Source: Rhypophila decipiens
Lineage: Eukaryota; Ascomycota; Sordariomycetes; Sordariales; Naviculisporaceae
Length of the DNA: 64,000 nt
Assembly: GCA_033297075.1 (NCBI GenBank)
Contig: MU858215.1
Span: 20,517 to 84,516 of the forward strand
Direction: 5' to 3'
The translations under genes were made by a program, and so were the position numbers. Positions 11,733 to 21,902 of the stretch are shown piece by piece. The first letter of the stretch is position 1. Every line of letters begins with the position of its first letter. The notes under the pieces are model-generated. The model did not search any database. It saw nothing but the letters and a program-made list of their open reading frames with translations, and was not told the origin of the DNA.

Positions 11733-11740
11733 ATTTTCAA

Positions 11741-12560
11741 CAGGGCCATGAGGGAACGCGGATAAGTTGGGTGGACAACGGCGGGTTCTGTCTAAGGTAT
11801 GCCTTGATTAGAGCACCTAACTTCACGTCTTTGTCTCTATCAAATTCGCCAAGAGACTTGAAGGTTCACTTTAGTGGCCCTGGCCATCATGTGCAATTGC
11901 GAGGCTTTTTTCAAGAGGGAAGTTTAAAAACAGGGCAATTGCGTTCGGCACCAATACTAACACCATAGAGTTCAAAAAGCAAAAGTTGAGCCAGCCACCA
12001 AAACCCTATATTGACCTCATGACTACAATGGTGAAGAAAGGTATTTATATGAGGCAGGTGCGGGTTTCATTGCAGTCTTTCACCTTTTCGGCCCCACGGA
12101 AGTGACGAAACCAACCAACCAACCCTAACAAAATGTCCCACTGGCTTCGAAAATTCTGGGAAAGGTCGACAAGAAGACACGGAAAGACCCCGGTACACCC
12201 GAATACACCCCCATGGGAGTATCCTCTTGCTCCTAGGACAGACCTGCCGCCATATCACAGACATCTGGACCTTGCCGACCCTCTTGCATGCATCAACGCA
12301 AATCACGACCGCCATCTGCACCGCCGCTGCCGGCGCGCCTACCTCTCAGATGCCCACTGTCACCAACGCAGTCGTTACCGTCATTAAAGACAGTGCCTTA
12401 CCCACCTCAACACGATTGCCGAAGATGTCAAGGTTGAGTTCAAGACAAGCGCGGTTACGGAAAGGGAATTCAAGGTCGAGGCAACAGCTTCTGAAATCGT
12501 ATCAGGGGTGTTGGGCGCAGCACCAGTGAGGGACGGGGCGGGATTCATAAAGGCATGATT
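11741..12560 (+). other. Mostly non-coding; possible small disrupted gene at 12133-12558
   Basis: An ATG at 12133 (MSHWLRKFWERSTRR) opens a frame that stops at 12387. After that stop the same frame is open again (THLNTIAEDVKVEFKTSAV) to a stop at about 12558. Between them a second frame reads well (PTVTNAVVTVIKDS). The three pieces together resemble one short protein of about 140 residues broken by a frameshift, or a spliced gene whose introns I cannot place. No homologue is recognised. The rest of the interval shows nothing further. Confidence 0.25.
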
Positions 12561-12626
12561 GCTTGAACTTAAAAGGCTTGTAAACCTGTCTTCATCAAAT
12601 CCGCTGTCAAAATGCTATACAGCCCC

Positions 12627-14492
12627 TCAGTTATAGCGCACAATGGCCGTCTGCTCATTGACAGCACCGCAAGTAGCACACCTCCTCACATCATCTCTCA
12701 AAATCCTCCAGTTCCCACACGTCTCACACCTCCTCGCCAACACGTCCCGTCCAGGCTTCTCCTCCCTCCTCACCAATTCATCGTCATACCACCTCAACAG
12801 CCCGGCCCATCGACTCTTGTACTTGCCCGTCTCAACCGCCTGCCTCAGTCGTATCTCCGACAATTGCACCACCTTCTCCACAACCTCGTCAGGCGCCAAA
12901 CACGCGGGCCCCTCGAGCAACTTTATCGCTTCTTTCGCAAAGGCGATATATTCCTCCCTATCACTGCCCCACTCCCATGCCATGATCGTCCTGGCCACCT
13001 CCTCAAACGTACAATGACGCATCGTCTGCCATGTTCTGTTCCCCGTCCCGCAGAGGTACTGCCACAGGGGACCTAGCGGGCCGGTCCGCGGCGAGCGCAT
13101 CAACAGGTAATTGAACACGTTCATCCGGTGGAGATTTTCTACCCGTCCCTTGCAAAAGGTTGCGTACTCATCCATTGCTCCTTTGCCCTGTCCGGCAAGA
13201 CACCGCGGTGTCAGCTCAGCGAGATAGACGCTCGTGGCCATGTTGCAATTAATACCGGGGGAATATAACGGGTTGGTGAATCCCGCTGCGTCACCGATTG
13301 CAGCCCAGTTATGTCCCGCCACGACGGGGGAGTCGTAGGTTAGAGTCTTGCGTGTGAACCATGTTGTCTTTGGGCCGTACAAGTCGTGTATGAGCTTGTG
13401 TCGGGACATGAGAGCCGTCATTCGCTCATAGCGGGATGTGATCCAGTTGAACTTTCGTTCGGCCTCGCAAGTGCCGTATTTCTGCAAGTCTGCGTCGGGC
13501 GGGTAGATTACATCGCTGCGGAGGGCGTACCCTATCGACACGACCCAGCGGAATTTGAGGTCGAACCGCCGGGCTAGTTCAGTAGCTGGCGGGTAGTCGT
13601 CTGGATGTGCGTTCTTTGCGTTGAGGTCAAGGAGGAAGTTGATCATCTTGACGAGGTTGGGGAGAGGGGAACCCTCCCATGACGGGAGTCGGATGATCCA
13701 TGCCCAACCTTCTGGGAGGCAGATGTGGTTGGTGTTGCATGATTCGTAGCATGGGAAGGGCAGATTTCTCTCGTCGAAGGAGGAGTCGAATTCGAAATAT
13801 GCCCAGAACGAGTCGGTGTTGAAGCCGGGAAATCTTGTTCGCGGCGAGGTCTTGGAGGCTAATCTCCTGAAGCGACCGGTTGCGTCGACGAGCAACTTTG
13901 CTTCTATCGATGTGCTGATACCGCGTTGCTTCTCCGTCGTGACCTTGACATCCACTGTTTTGCTTGGATCGAAAAGAGAGGCGGCAGTGGCATCTATATC
14001 GACACTGTGGCCATGAAGAACAGTAACACCCAGTCGCTGGGCATAGAGCGTCAACAAGAGCTCGCTGACGCTTCTCTCAATTTGAAGCGTGGGCACAAAG
14101 TCGCCGGATGGGCCGTTGGCGGAGAACGTCCCAATATCATCCGGGTCCTCGGGGTTGAGGTAGTAAAAAGCGAGTCCATCTTTCGGACCGAAGAGCCGCC
14201 AGAGCAGGGCAGAGCCGATGCCGACTGTCTTGAGCCAGAGGCCAAAAGTTGTGAGTGTGCTCTCGCCGATCTTGTAGCCTGGACTGTGACTCTTTTCCAA
14301 GACGGTTATGGATGGTGATTGTAAGCACGAGTTCAGGTTCAGTCGTTTGAGGGCGTGGATTGAGTAGATCAAGGAGTGAATCCCACCGCCAACGACGACT
14401 ATGTCAGATTGGACGATATCTTTGTCGGCCTTCTTGTTTTGTGCGTTTAGGAACTCGGAGCTTGCGGGTGACGACGAGAGTGCCATGGTCAC
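12627..14492 (-). CDS. FAD-dependent halogenase-like monooxygenase with C-terminal zinc ribbon
   Basis: The intronless gene encodes 621 residues. The N terminus has a Rossmann FAD motif (IVVVGGGIHSL), followed by the KIGEST signature of the flavin halogenase/monooxygenase group, a mid-protein GWAWIIRLP that resembles the WxWxIP motif of halogenases, and a second FAD motif (AAIGDAAGFTNPLYSPG). Known family members use FADH2 and O2, and halogenases make hypohalous acid transferred through an active-site lysine; I cannot place that lysine here. The last 45 residues add two CxxC pairs (CETCGNWRILRDD, CATCG), a zinc-ribbon or rubredoxin-like knuckle that standard halogenases lack. No PKS or NRPS lies next to it. 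A hydroxylase is an equally possible function. Confidence 0.7.
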   Translation of the reverse strand: MTMALSSSPASSEFLNAQNKKADKDIVQSDIVVVGGGIHSLIYSIHALKRLNLNSCLQSPSITVLEKSHSPGYKIGESTLTTFGLWLKTVGIGSALLWRLFGPKDGLAFYYLNPEDPDDIGTFSANGPSGDFVPTLQIERSVSELLLTLYAQRLGVTVLHGHSVDIDATAASLFDPSKTVDVKVTTEKQRGISTSIEAKLLVDATGRFRRLASKTSPRTRFPGFNTDSFWAYFEFDSSFDERNLPFPCYESCNTNHICLPEGWAWIIRLPSWEGSPLPNLVKMINFLLDLNAKNAHPDDYPPATELARRFDLKFRWVVSIGYALRSDVIYPPDADLQKYGTCEAERKFNWITSRYERMTALMSRHKLIHDLYGPKTTWFTRKTLTYDSPVVAGHNWAAIGDAAGFTNPLYSPGINCNMATSVYLAELTPRCLAGQGKGAMDEYATFCKGRVENLHRMNVFNYLLMRSPRTGPLGPLWQYLCGTGNRTWQTMRHCTFEEVARTIMAWEWGSDREEYIAFAKEAIKLLEGPACLAPDEVVEKVVQLSEIRLRQAVETGKYKSRWAGLLRWYDDELVRREEKPGRDVLARRCETCGNWRILRDDVRRCATCGAVNEQTAIVRYN

Positions 14493-15482
14493 GATGATGC
14501 CTTAGCTGTCATATTACAAAGTGCCTTGAGTCTTGAAATTCGCAACCCCTCTTTCTTTTGAAAATTCCACGAGGAGAGCTAAGGATACCTTTATATGCCT
14601 CGTGTTACAATAATCGACCGAAATTCGATGTATTTACGATGAAAATACGCATTACGATAGCCGAGTCCGATATGTCCAATTGGAATAGAGTAAATCCGAG
14701 GAATGACTATGCTCACTTCGGCAAGACTTATGTAGATCGGAAACGAGTTTTGGGGAACCCGGACTTTACTAGGGCTAGGGCCAACTACGGAGTATAAAAC
14801 CCTGGTCCTGTCCCAGAGATCCAACCAAGCCATAGATGTTTTCTTGAGCCACTTAAAGTCAAATGAACATATTCCTACCCAAAGACGACTATATAATCAT
14901 AAATATTCAACCTAGTCTAGCCATTGTAATTGACTTGGACTCTTGGATGTGCGAATCGGACAGGCCAGCATACATAACCCTAACCCCAGCTCACTTAGAA
15001 CCCCCTGAAACCTGACCTTACTGTTTCGATAAGATATAAACACGTTGGCCGGGAAACGCCTTGTCGGGCCTAGCTGTGGAGGCTCTCGTTCCGACATCCC
15101 AGGAACCTTTGCAGGCAAGGGGCGGGACGTTGGAACGCCGTTGCAGCTTTTCGGCCGGTGCAGAGTTTATATACGGATCTGTACGCAGGTTTTCTCTAGG
15201 CGGTAGAACGTGAAAATGTACCGGTTGATTCCTTCTTACACTGTGCTAATTCAGTTCATTCAGTTGTTTTGGCACTGTCGAGACTGTCGTTGGCTTGGCT
15301 TCAAGTCAACCAACAACCTAGAAAACAAAGTGGAAATTGTGAAGCAACACCCGCAAAGAGGCGGTCAACTCTTTTATTTCCCTCCGACTCCCGGGCGACC
15401 TTGATTTGGGGAGTCTTCCCTTCCCTTCTTTACCACCATCGCCAACCCATTCGAGACTCAAGGGCGAAAAAGGCTGGCTAAA
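14493..15482. other. Intergenic, no supportable gene
   Basis: About 1 kb, AT-rich near 14590-14720. It contains the telomere-like string ATAACCCTAACCCC at about 14975 and CCCCTGAAACCTGACCTTA just after. Both are shared, in opposite orientation, with the region near 41.1 kb. Nothing else is recognised. Confidence 0.4.
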
Positions 15483-16651
15483 ATGACAAACACCCCCTCC
15501 ATTACCTTTAGCAATCAGCAATTTGCTCATGAGAAGCATGAGGGACTGGTGTGTGTGTTCATGGGAGCGACGAGCGGGATTGGTCTTGCCACACTCGGGA
15601 GACTCGTGACCATTGTGCGGTCGTCGACCTTTTATGTGCTGGGGCGCAACCCGGAACGATACGCAACCGAGCTCGGCGATCTGAGGAAGATGGCGCCCAC
15701 TTGCAGCATCATCTTTATTGAGGCCCAAGTTGCCCTGATCTCATCGGTCGACACCGCTTGTGATCATATCAAATCATCCGAGGGGAAAGTGGACATTGTC
15801 TGTATGAGCCCGGGCGGTATGCCTTTTCAGGGGGCTGTCTGTATGTCACCACGTTATTTACCAGCAAAAACATAAATCAGGCCAAATTCGTCAGATTAAC
15901 ATGCATCTCCAACACCACAGATACCGCCGAGGGCCTGGAAACCTCATTTGCCGTGTCATACTACTCACGGCCTCGGCTCGTCTCAAATTTGCTCCCTCTT
16001 CTCTGCCGATCGCCGAGCCCGCGAGTGCTATCCATCCTCAACGGCACAAAGGAGAAGCGGATCAGAGAGGACGACGTCGGACTCCAGAACTCATGGAGCA
16101 TCATTTCCCTGGTCAACCACTCTACACTTCTAACCAGCTTGGCCTTTGACCATTTGGCGGCGACGGCGCCTGGTGCACGTGAGATCACCTTCATTCATGC
16201 CACACCTGGATTCGTCAATACCGGCACCGCCCGCACCAGGTACCCATCCAGGCAGAAGGACGGGTGGCTCAAGTGGTTGTTGCTTACAATCTGTCAGAAT
16301 GTGTCGGGCTGCATCATAGTCTACTTTGGCATGTCCATCAAAGAGGCCGGTGAAAGGCAAGCCTATTATCTCACGTGTGATCAGTACACGTCCGGTTCTT
16401 GGCGCACAAACAAGCACAACGATCTTCAACCAGATAGCGCGGCACTGAAGGATTACAAGCAGCGCGGATGGGCTGAGAAGGCTTGGGAACACACTCTTGT
16501 GGCCTGGGACAGGGCTTTGGCCACGGGTGGGGCTGTAACAAGACGAGATATTCTTTTGCGGCAGAAACTATACTTTGTTCTCTTTGTCCTCGCTAATGAT
16601 TTGGTCCACTTTCTTTTTAGTCCCGTTTTTCCCCTTCAGTTCCTCGTCTGA
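15483..16651 (+). CDS. Short-chain dehydrogenase/reductase
   Basis: Two exons: 15483-15840 and 15921-16651. The 80-nt intron has a perfect GTATGT donor and a CACAG acceptor and joins in phase (QGAVYTAEGLE). The NAD(P) motif is GATSGIGLATL at residues 28-38. The segment after the intron, ETSFAVSYYSRP, matches the active-site region of a fungal SDR group that reads E(G/L)xxSF..YYSR. Substrate is unknown. The C terminus is odd: after LATGGAVTRRD the frame runs on through a hydrophobic tail (LYFVLFVLANDLVHFLF) that is antisense to the 3' end of the convergent gene at 16568. This suggests a lost stop codon or an unannotated 3' intron. Confidence 0.8.
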
Positions 16652-17517
16652 GTGACCCATCTGTTCCATTTCCTCGATGCACTTTTCTCCAGTTGGCATC
16701 TCCCATACGGTAGCGACCCCCAGCTCTACCGGCGTCTCCACGACCTCCAACTCCGGGGTAGGCATCTCATCCGCGTGGAACTCTTCGGGCGTCAAAGACA
16801 CAGCGGCAGGTCGACCAGACCCAGCCTCGGGGTCATCCTTTGAGGATGCGCCGCCATTGGAATACTTGGCCCAGCCGTTCCGCGAGGCCTCGACTTTCCT
16901 TCCTCGGCGGTAGAAAAAGTAGCCTACCAGACCCATCATACCCAGGGCCGCCACCGCTGCACCGGCGCCAATCCCTGCTTTCTCGCCGTTATCAAGCTCG
17001 TCATGACCACCTCCAAGGCCCACGTCTGTACCATTAATGACCACGTCTGTACCATTGTCGCTGTTGGCTGGCTTGTCCTCCATTTTCTGTACGAAATAAC
17101 CGTGTTAGTCAACCTAAACCTTGGCTTTGATAAACCTGAACGTAAACATACCAGTCCCAACATGCTGGAAAAATTGATGATGCCGGACTCCTGGATCCGG
17201 AGGTAATAGTACGAGCCGCTCTCGTCGACTGGTGAGCTGCCATTCAAAAGGATCGACGTATCCAGCCAGTTTGGTACCTTCCATTGGACCTCCAAAGTGT
17301 CAAGGTTGTTGGCAATGACTTGAAGGTCTACCGAATCCAGTTCCTGGGACGACCAGATCAAAAGAGTGATGTCCACCCACCGCTCCATACCCTTCCAAGC
17401 TAGATGGAAGTCTTCACCAGGCTCTACCTGCCAGTCACTGTTCGTGAAGTAGAGTCCAGTTGCAGGTATTGCGAAGGTCAACACAAGGGATAGTATCAGT
17501 CCTATCATTCTGGGCAT
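16568..17517 (-). CDS. Kre9/GPI-type surface glycoprotein with a single membrane span
   Basis: Two exons: 17517-17152 (the frame is open to 17562; MPRMIGLI is the better start) and 17086-16568. The 65-nt intron has a GTATGT donor and GTACAG acceptor, phase 0 (SSMLGL joined to KMEDK). The protein starts with a signal peptide (MIGLILSLVLTFAIPATG). A beta-rich domain follows, with FTNSDWQVEPGEDFHLAW and a YYYLRIQESGIINFSS end, the pattern of the Ser-Thr-rich Kre9/Knh1-like family found on fungal cell surfaces. Next come a short linker, a glycine/alanine-rich membrane helix (AGIGAGAAVAALGMMGLVG), a basic RRGRK stop and an acidic cytoplasmic tail. Role in the wall is inferred. Its last 84 bp overlap the convergent SDR frame. 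Confidence 0.75.
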
Positions 17518-17562
17518 GTTGGCGGTGGTAGTTTGAAAAAACAAGGACCATGTGCGATGCAT

Positions 17563-18684
17563 CGTTGCCGGCTAGCAAGACCGTGACGGACTCGGAACTG
17601 AAAGGCGTTGGACCATCACGCTTAACATGTATCCAAAATTCCACGCTGGGCCGCAGCAGGGTCTTTGTGTCTTTAGGTTGTTGCCGCTCTGACCCATACC
17701 GGCAGGCCCCAGCCATCTGGTAATACCTTGATGCAGCGACAGACCCTTGGCTTGGGGGTCCCCTGTGTATGGTTGATTGGAATCTGCCTGATCGAACCTC
17801 TTGGCTTGCTTACACTATCGGCACTGTGCATTTGGGAAGGAGCACCACGCCCCACTCGATACAACGCTGGGAATGGGATGAATCTTTTCAGAGCTTATCC
17901 GCCGAGATGATTCAAGAAATGAGGCTTGTCTTCAATCAGAATGAACGTCCCAAACTCGGCGTTGAGTAGACCATTAAGCTACTGTTGATCTGTTCTTAAG
18001 AAGCTGAAAGGGTTCATGTTCATACTTGGATGATGTAACCCGGACAGGAGGCAGACCATTTCACATTGGCAATCCACGGACCTGTCTTGATTTTTCAGGG
18101 CCAACAAGTACCCTGCCTTGGTTACACAGACAGACTTATGGATGCTTCGCCCGTCTTATACATCGTAGAAAGTCACATGGCCCCCAACATGGGTCTCAGC
18201 TGCGTTCAAGTACGAAGTATCAACATGACTACATCTGCAATAGTCAACGACCGACAAGGCACTGGCCGTTTTGACTTTTTCAATTCTGAACTTTATCGAG
18301 CGAACACCGGTGGTCTACAACACCACCCTGCCGAGTCCTGCATACGAGTATCTGGCTCTCATATCTTGACTACCAAGTCAGACACTCAGCACGTGCGACT
18401 ATCGGACCAACGGCATCGTTGACAAGAAAATATTTTATTCGGTGCTTTTGATGTGACAGGGTACCCTCATCATGATATTGAGTGCGGGATGGCGTCGTTG
18501 GGCAAATCTTGACAGAACCAGCCCTGGCATCATTGGGAAATCACTTGATCAACTGGATGGGATTCGGGCAAGAAGGTACAGAGTCCCGGCTCTGTTTAGC
18601 ACTTTCCCCCAGCTGACGAACTGTGATCCAAACGTCATTGCTGTCCGCCGGTTGGCGCAAGCCCATGGGTCAGATATAAACTTT
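17563..18684. other. No clear gene; possible remnant around 17769-18422
   Basis: Plus-strand frames at 17769-17969 (RWEWDESFQSLSAEMIQEM) and 18066-18422 (GYTDRLMDASPVLYIV) have protein-like composition but are short, lie in different frames and lack splice sites I could use to join them. They may be pieces of a decayed gene. I recognise no family. Confidence 0.25.
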
Positions 18685-18746
18685 GCCCGCCGCTAAAACC
18701 ACCATATGCCTAGATTGAAGGCCAGACGGTGGCTTTAGCGGCGGCG
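18685..18746. mobile_element. Minimal element B: internally deleted copy of element A
   Basis: Only 62 bp: GCCCGCCGCTAAAACCACC at the left, ATGCCTAGATTGAAGGC in the middle and GGTGGCTTTAGCGGCGGCG at the right. The middle matches the sequence next to the right arm of element A, so B looks like A without its minisatellite. The flanking octamers TAAACTTT (18677-18684) and TAAGCTTT (18747-18754) agree at 7 of 8 positions, a better-preserved target-site duplication than in A. Confidence 0.65.
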
Positions 18747-19018
18747 TAAGCTTTCAAGTACCCACACGAGTGTGACTTCCTCGGGTATCAAATAGTTTCG
18801 AAAGGTAGCCACATCACACAACCACAAGTCGGATTACCATTCTCCCCAACTGTCGAACATCAACAAGCCGTCTATCATATCCAACTCACTCTATCAAACA
18901 TCAGCACGCCGTCTGCCATATCCAACTCACCGTCTCGAGCCGGGGACCAGATCCCCAAAGCTCGCTTTGCATTTCCAGAAGGTTCTCTTTCAAAACGAAC
19001 AAGATCGAACCCCTCAAA

Positions 19019-19642
19019 ATGGCCAGCAAAAAATGGCCTCCCCGGGAACCAAGCCCTCCGCTGCTAAGAATATACTCGAAGAGGTTCCCAACCACGTCAA
19101 CTTCCTCCGACTCCTCCGTGGAGCAGCAGACGGCTCCACCCAGCCGTCCCAGGGCCCTCCTGTGCACGATTTGCAAGAAGCATTACACCAGCTGGGGCGA
19201 CTCGAGAACCTTTCGTCCGCCATGTCTAAATGACTTCAGTGTCCCCACGGAGGGCGGATTACCGTTCATAATAGGACACGTCCATACACACACGGACTCG
19301 AGAAAGGAATTCCTGTACTGGACAGCGGCCTTGAATCAATCGTATCCCATCTCTCTTTTACGCGATGTCAGGCAGTTTGTTGACAAGGCAGTTGCTGCCC
19401 ACCCAAACAAGGATGGAGCGCATATCAACCTTCATTTCTTTCTGGCCGGCGCCTCGTTTGCGACAACGAGACCCACTGTCTTTTTGGATTGCCCGGATCA
19501 TGGTCATGCAAACGCAGTACTGAGTATCATCGAAGAAAACGGCATCCCGGGCGCTGAGAGTGTCTTGCCTACTGGGTTTGAGCTGAGGGTGGCTAGGGAG
19601 CATGACGGGTTCGAAGTTGATCAGAGGTACTGCTCCACTTGA
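19019..19642 (+). CDS. Hypothetical protein, possibly frameshifted
   Basis: The frame gives 207 residues with no recognised family. The C-terminal two thirds (from FSVPTEGGLPFIIGHVH through INLHFFLAGASF to FLDCPDHGHANAVLSI) is even and protein-like. The first 70 residues are Ser/Pro/Arg-rich. An overlapping frame from 18967 or 19033 reads more naturally over that stretch (ILEEVPNHVNFLRLLRG, VHDLQEALHQLGRLEN) and stops at 19231-19233. A single-base shift near 19220 would join the two halves. I therefore suspect either a frameshifted gene or a wrong 5' end. There is no signal peptide and no membrane span. Confidence 0.45.
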   Translation: MASKKWPPREPSPPLLRIYSKRFPTTSTSSDSSVEQQTAPPSRPRALLCTICKKHYTSWGDSRTFRPPCLNDFSVPTEGGLPFIIGHVHTHTDSRKEFLYWTAALNQSYPISLLRDVRQFVDKAVAAHPNKDGAHINLHFFLAGASFATTRPTVFLDCPDHGHANAVLSIIEENGIPGAESVLPTGFELRVAREHDGFEVDQRYCST

Positions 19643-19890
19643 ATACATGTAGATAGTAGCTTGGACTCCAGTCCATGCTACTGCTTCTTCATATTAGCGT
19701 CCTGTACAGCTACCGAGCATACACTCTCTCTAGCTCTGCTTTTGTAGCGCAATGCATGTTCCTTTTAGTATTTCTCTACGCTCATCTATCTATATGTGAC
19801 TGAGACACCCTTTTTATCTCGACCATTATTTGAAGAATCGGCCAATAAAAGCAACACAAGACCAGAAAGCAAGAATGTGGCAAGAAAACT

Positions 19891-20988
19891 CTATTCCCTC
19901 ACAGGGACCCCAACCTGTCGCATAACCTCGGTGGGCCCCAGTCCGACCCAGCGATCAATCTTCTCCTGGCCCGACACCCAGTGCATCCCCAGCATGGAAA
20001 CCGCGTTGCTATCGGCGCCTTTCCAGCCTGCAGAGCGTCGGGGTATCACCACCATCCACCTTTCGTCCAGGACGACATTGTGCGGAATAGCCGCTGCTGG
20101 CTCCCCATTCCTGCCATGTTGATCCTCCAGTGTTCCATTCCCGTTGACAACCACCTCGGCCGCATTCTTTTCCTTGGCGGTACAGACCCCGAGATATCCC
20201 TCAGCCTCTGCCACCAAGCCACCATAAACCTCGAGCAGTCTGTCTTTCGTCATCTTCTTGCTGTCCTCCTCGTCAAACCGCGCAATGGCCACTTTGAACG
20301 GCAAAACGTCGTCGAAAAACGCCCCCTCCCCAACATCAGGCCACAGCTTGGACTCTTCTCCCTCCCGCAGCCCAGAAGTAATGGCAAAAACCTGCATGTG
20401 CTTATGCAACCTAGAACAACCGCTCTCCAGCCCACAGTTGAAAAACGAGATATGCCTCGCCTTCTCCCCGTCCCCCAGAGAGCGCATAACACTCCACATG
20501 GCCCAGAGGTCATTCCCGTCCAGCCTCTCAAACTGCCTCTGGTACGCATCTGCCGTCAGAATAAGGAAATGCGGCCTTGCAGCGGGGAACTTGTTGAAGG
20601 CTAGGATATGGCCCGTCTCGGTCAGGTGTCCGACTTCGTAGCCCGAGACGTTGATGTCGCTGCCTGGGGCGCATCCTTTTGCCAAGAGGGCTTTCTCGTG
20701 GTCTTTGTCGGACTGGATTTCTGCCGCCGTCATGGTTGACCCATCGGCGTTGCTGTAGGATGGCTTTTGGGACATTCCGGATAGGATGCGGAATTCGAAC
20801 TGCTGAGGGGGTCAGTTGAGCTTTTTTTGTGTGGGAAGGGGTGAGAAATGGACAAGGCTTAGACTTACGGGTAGGCCATTGTCTGTTATCCTGACGGTCT
20901 CGTAGTTGTAGTCGTAGACTATGGTGCCTTCTGCAACGAGGCGGTCAAAGTGTTTGAGCACATTGTCGAGATCAAGCTTCAAATCCAT
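19891..20988 (-). CDS. ATP adenylyltransferase / diadenosine tetraphosphate phosphorylase (Apa2-type)
   Basis: Two exons: 20988-20869 (MDLKLDLDNVLKHFDRLV) and 20802-19891. The 66-nt intron begins GTAAGT, ends CTCAG and is phase 0 (DNGLP joined to QFEFRIL). The product is about 343 residues, close to yeast Apa1/Apa2. The HIT-like catalytic motif is SRLHKHMQ, preceded by HISFFNCGLESGC, corresponding to the G-A-S-x-x-H-K-H-x-Q stretch of the family. A proline-rich FNKFPAARPHFLIL substrate segment is also present, and the C-terminal adenylyltransferase part ends in MLGMHWVSGQEKI. The enzyme phosphorolyses Ap4A to ATP and ADP in the cytosol. The exon 1 acceptor could also be used three bases later. 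Confidence 0.88.
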
Positions 20989-21902
20989 GATGATCGGCGA
21001 CGTATGAGGGATTTATTGTGCGCGAGTGAGATTGTTGGCTTGGAGTCTGTGAATGAGGGAGCGAAGACGCTGGGAAAGAACCATCACCAGTAAGCGCCGA
21101 GGAAGGTGTGCGGAAAAGGCCAAAGGCAAGGTGTGTTGGCGGACGCCGGAAGAAAATCGGACTTTCATGTGGCGCCAGTGCCAGCAGCAGAGTTGAAAGG
21201 GCCGTTTGAAGCGTCTTGGAAATATTTAAACCATCTTTTGTAGACTTTGATGGCCTAGATTGCACCAAACACCTCCATGTCTCAAGATAAGATTTTGACG
21301 AGATGAGGCGGAGTTCAACCCATCTCCACTTTTGCCAAATCGTCAGAAAATGACCAATCACATGCGATCTTTCACAAGATATCAAGGCATCGGGCAGCCG
21401 GATTACGTTGAGAAAGGTTGCTATCCCAAACTTGCCATATAGGCATCTAATATACAGGCACCAGTCCAATGCTCTAATTTCAATTTCTCACGGCATTCAT
21501 TCCAGCTACTTAAAGTATTTATTCTAGTCTAGTTAAGACATTTATTCTAGCTAGTCAAGGCCTCTATTCTAGTTCAGCTAAGGCATTTATTCCAACAAGA
21601 GTAGTGCCTGTATATAAGAAGACTGGTGCCTGTATATGAAAGGACTAGTGCCTGTATATTGGGGGCCGTCATATAATAGGCACACACTAAAGTAAGGCTA
21701 TCAGATAAGGAAAACAAACATCCAGTACCGACTACTGTCCTAAGCTTGTAGGTTCTTGTCAGCTTTGCGGGCATTACTTCTGAGGTTCGTCGATCACTGT
21801 AATAAACTAGATATCCCCACAAAGATCACTCGAGGACCCCCAATCTCTTCCAACCAGCCCTCGCAGCCCTTTCTTGCTCCCTCCCACCCACCAAACAGCC
21901 CA
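20989..21902. repeat. Intergenic repeat cluster: 22-bp units in reverse orientation and GTGCCTGTATAT repeats
   Basis: From about 21492 to 21594 there are four to five imperfect units of the type CATTTATTCTAGCTAGTCAAG. These are the reverse complement of the minisatellite inside element A (11.5 kb). Directly after, 21598-21664 holds three 22-bp units starting GTGCCTGTATAT. The same sequence occurs inverted at about 21452 (ATATACAGGCACCAGTCC), so 21437-21690 may be another inverted-repeat element. I find no clean target duplication. The first 500 bases of the interval hold the promoter side of the gene at 20988 and nothing else I recognise. Confidence 0.6.
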
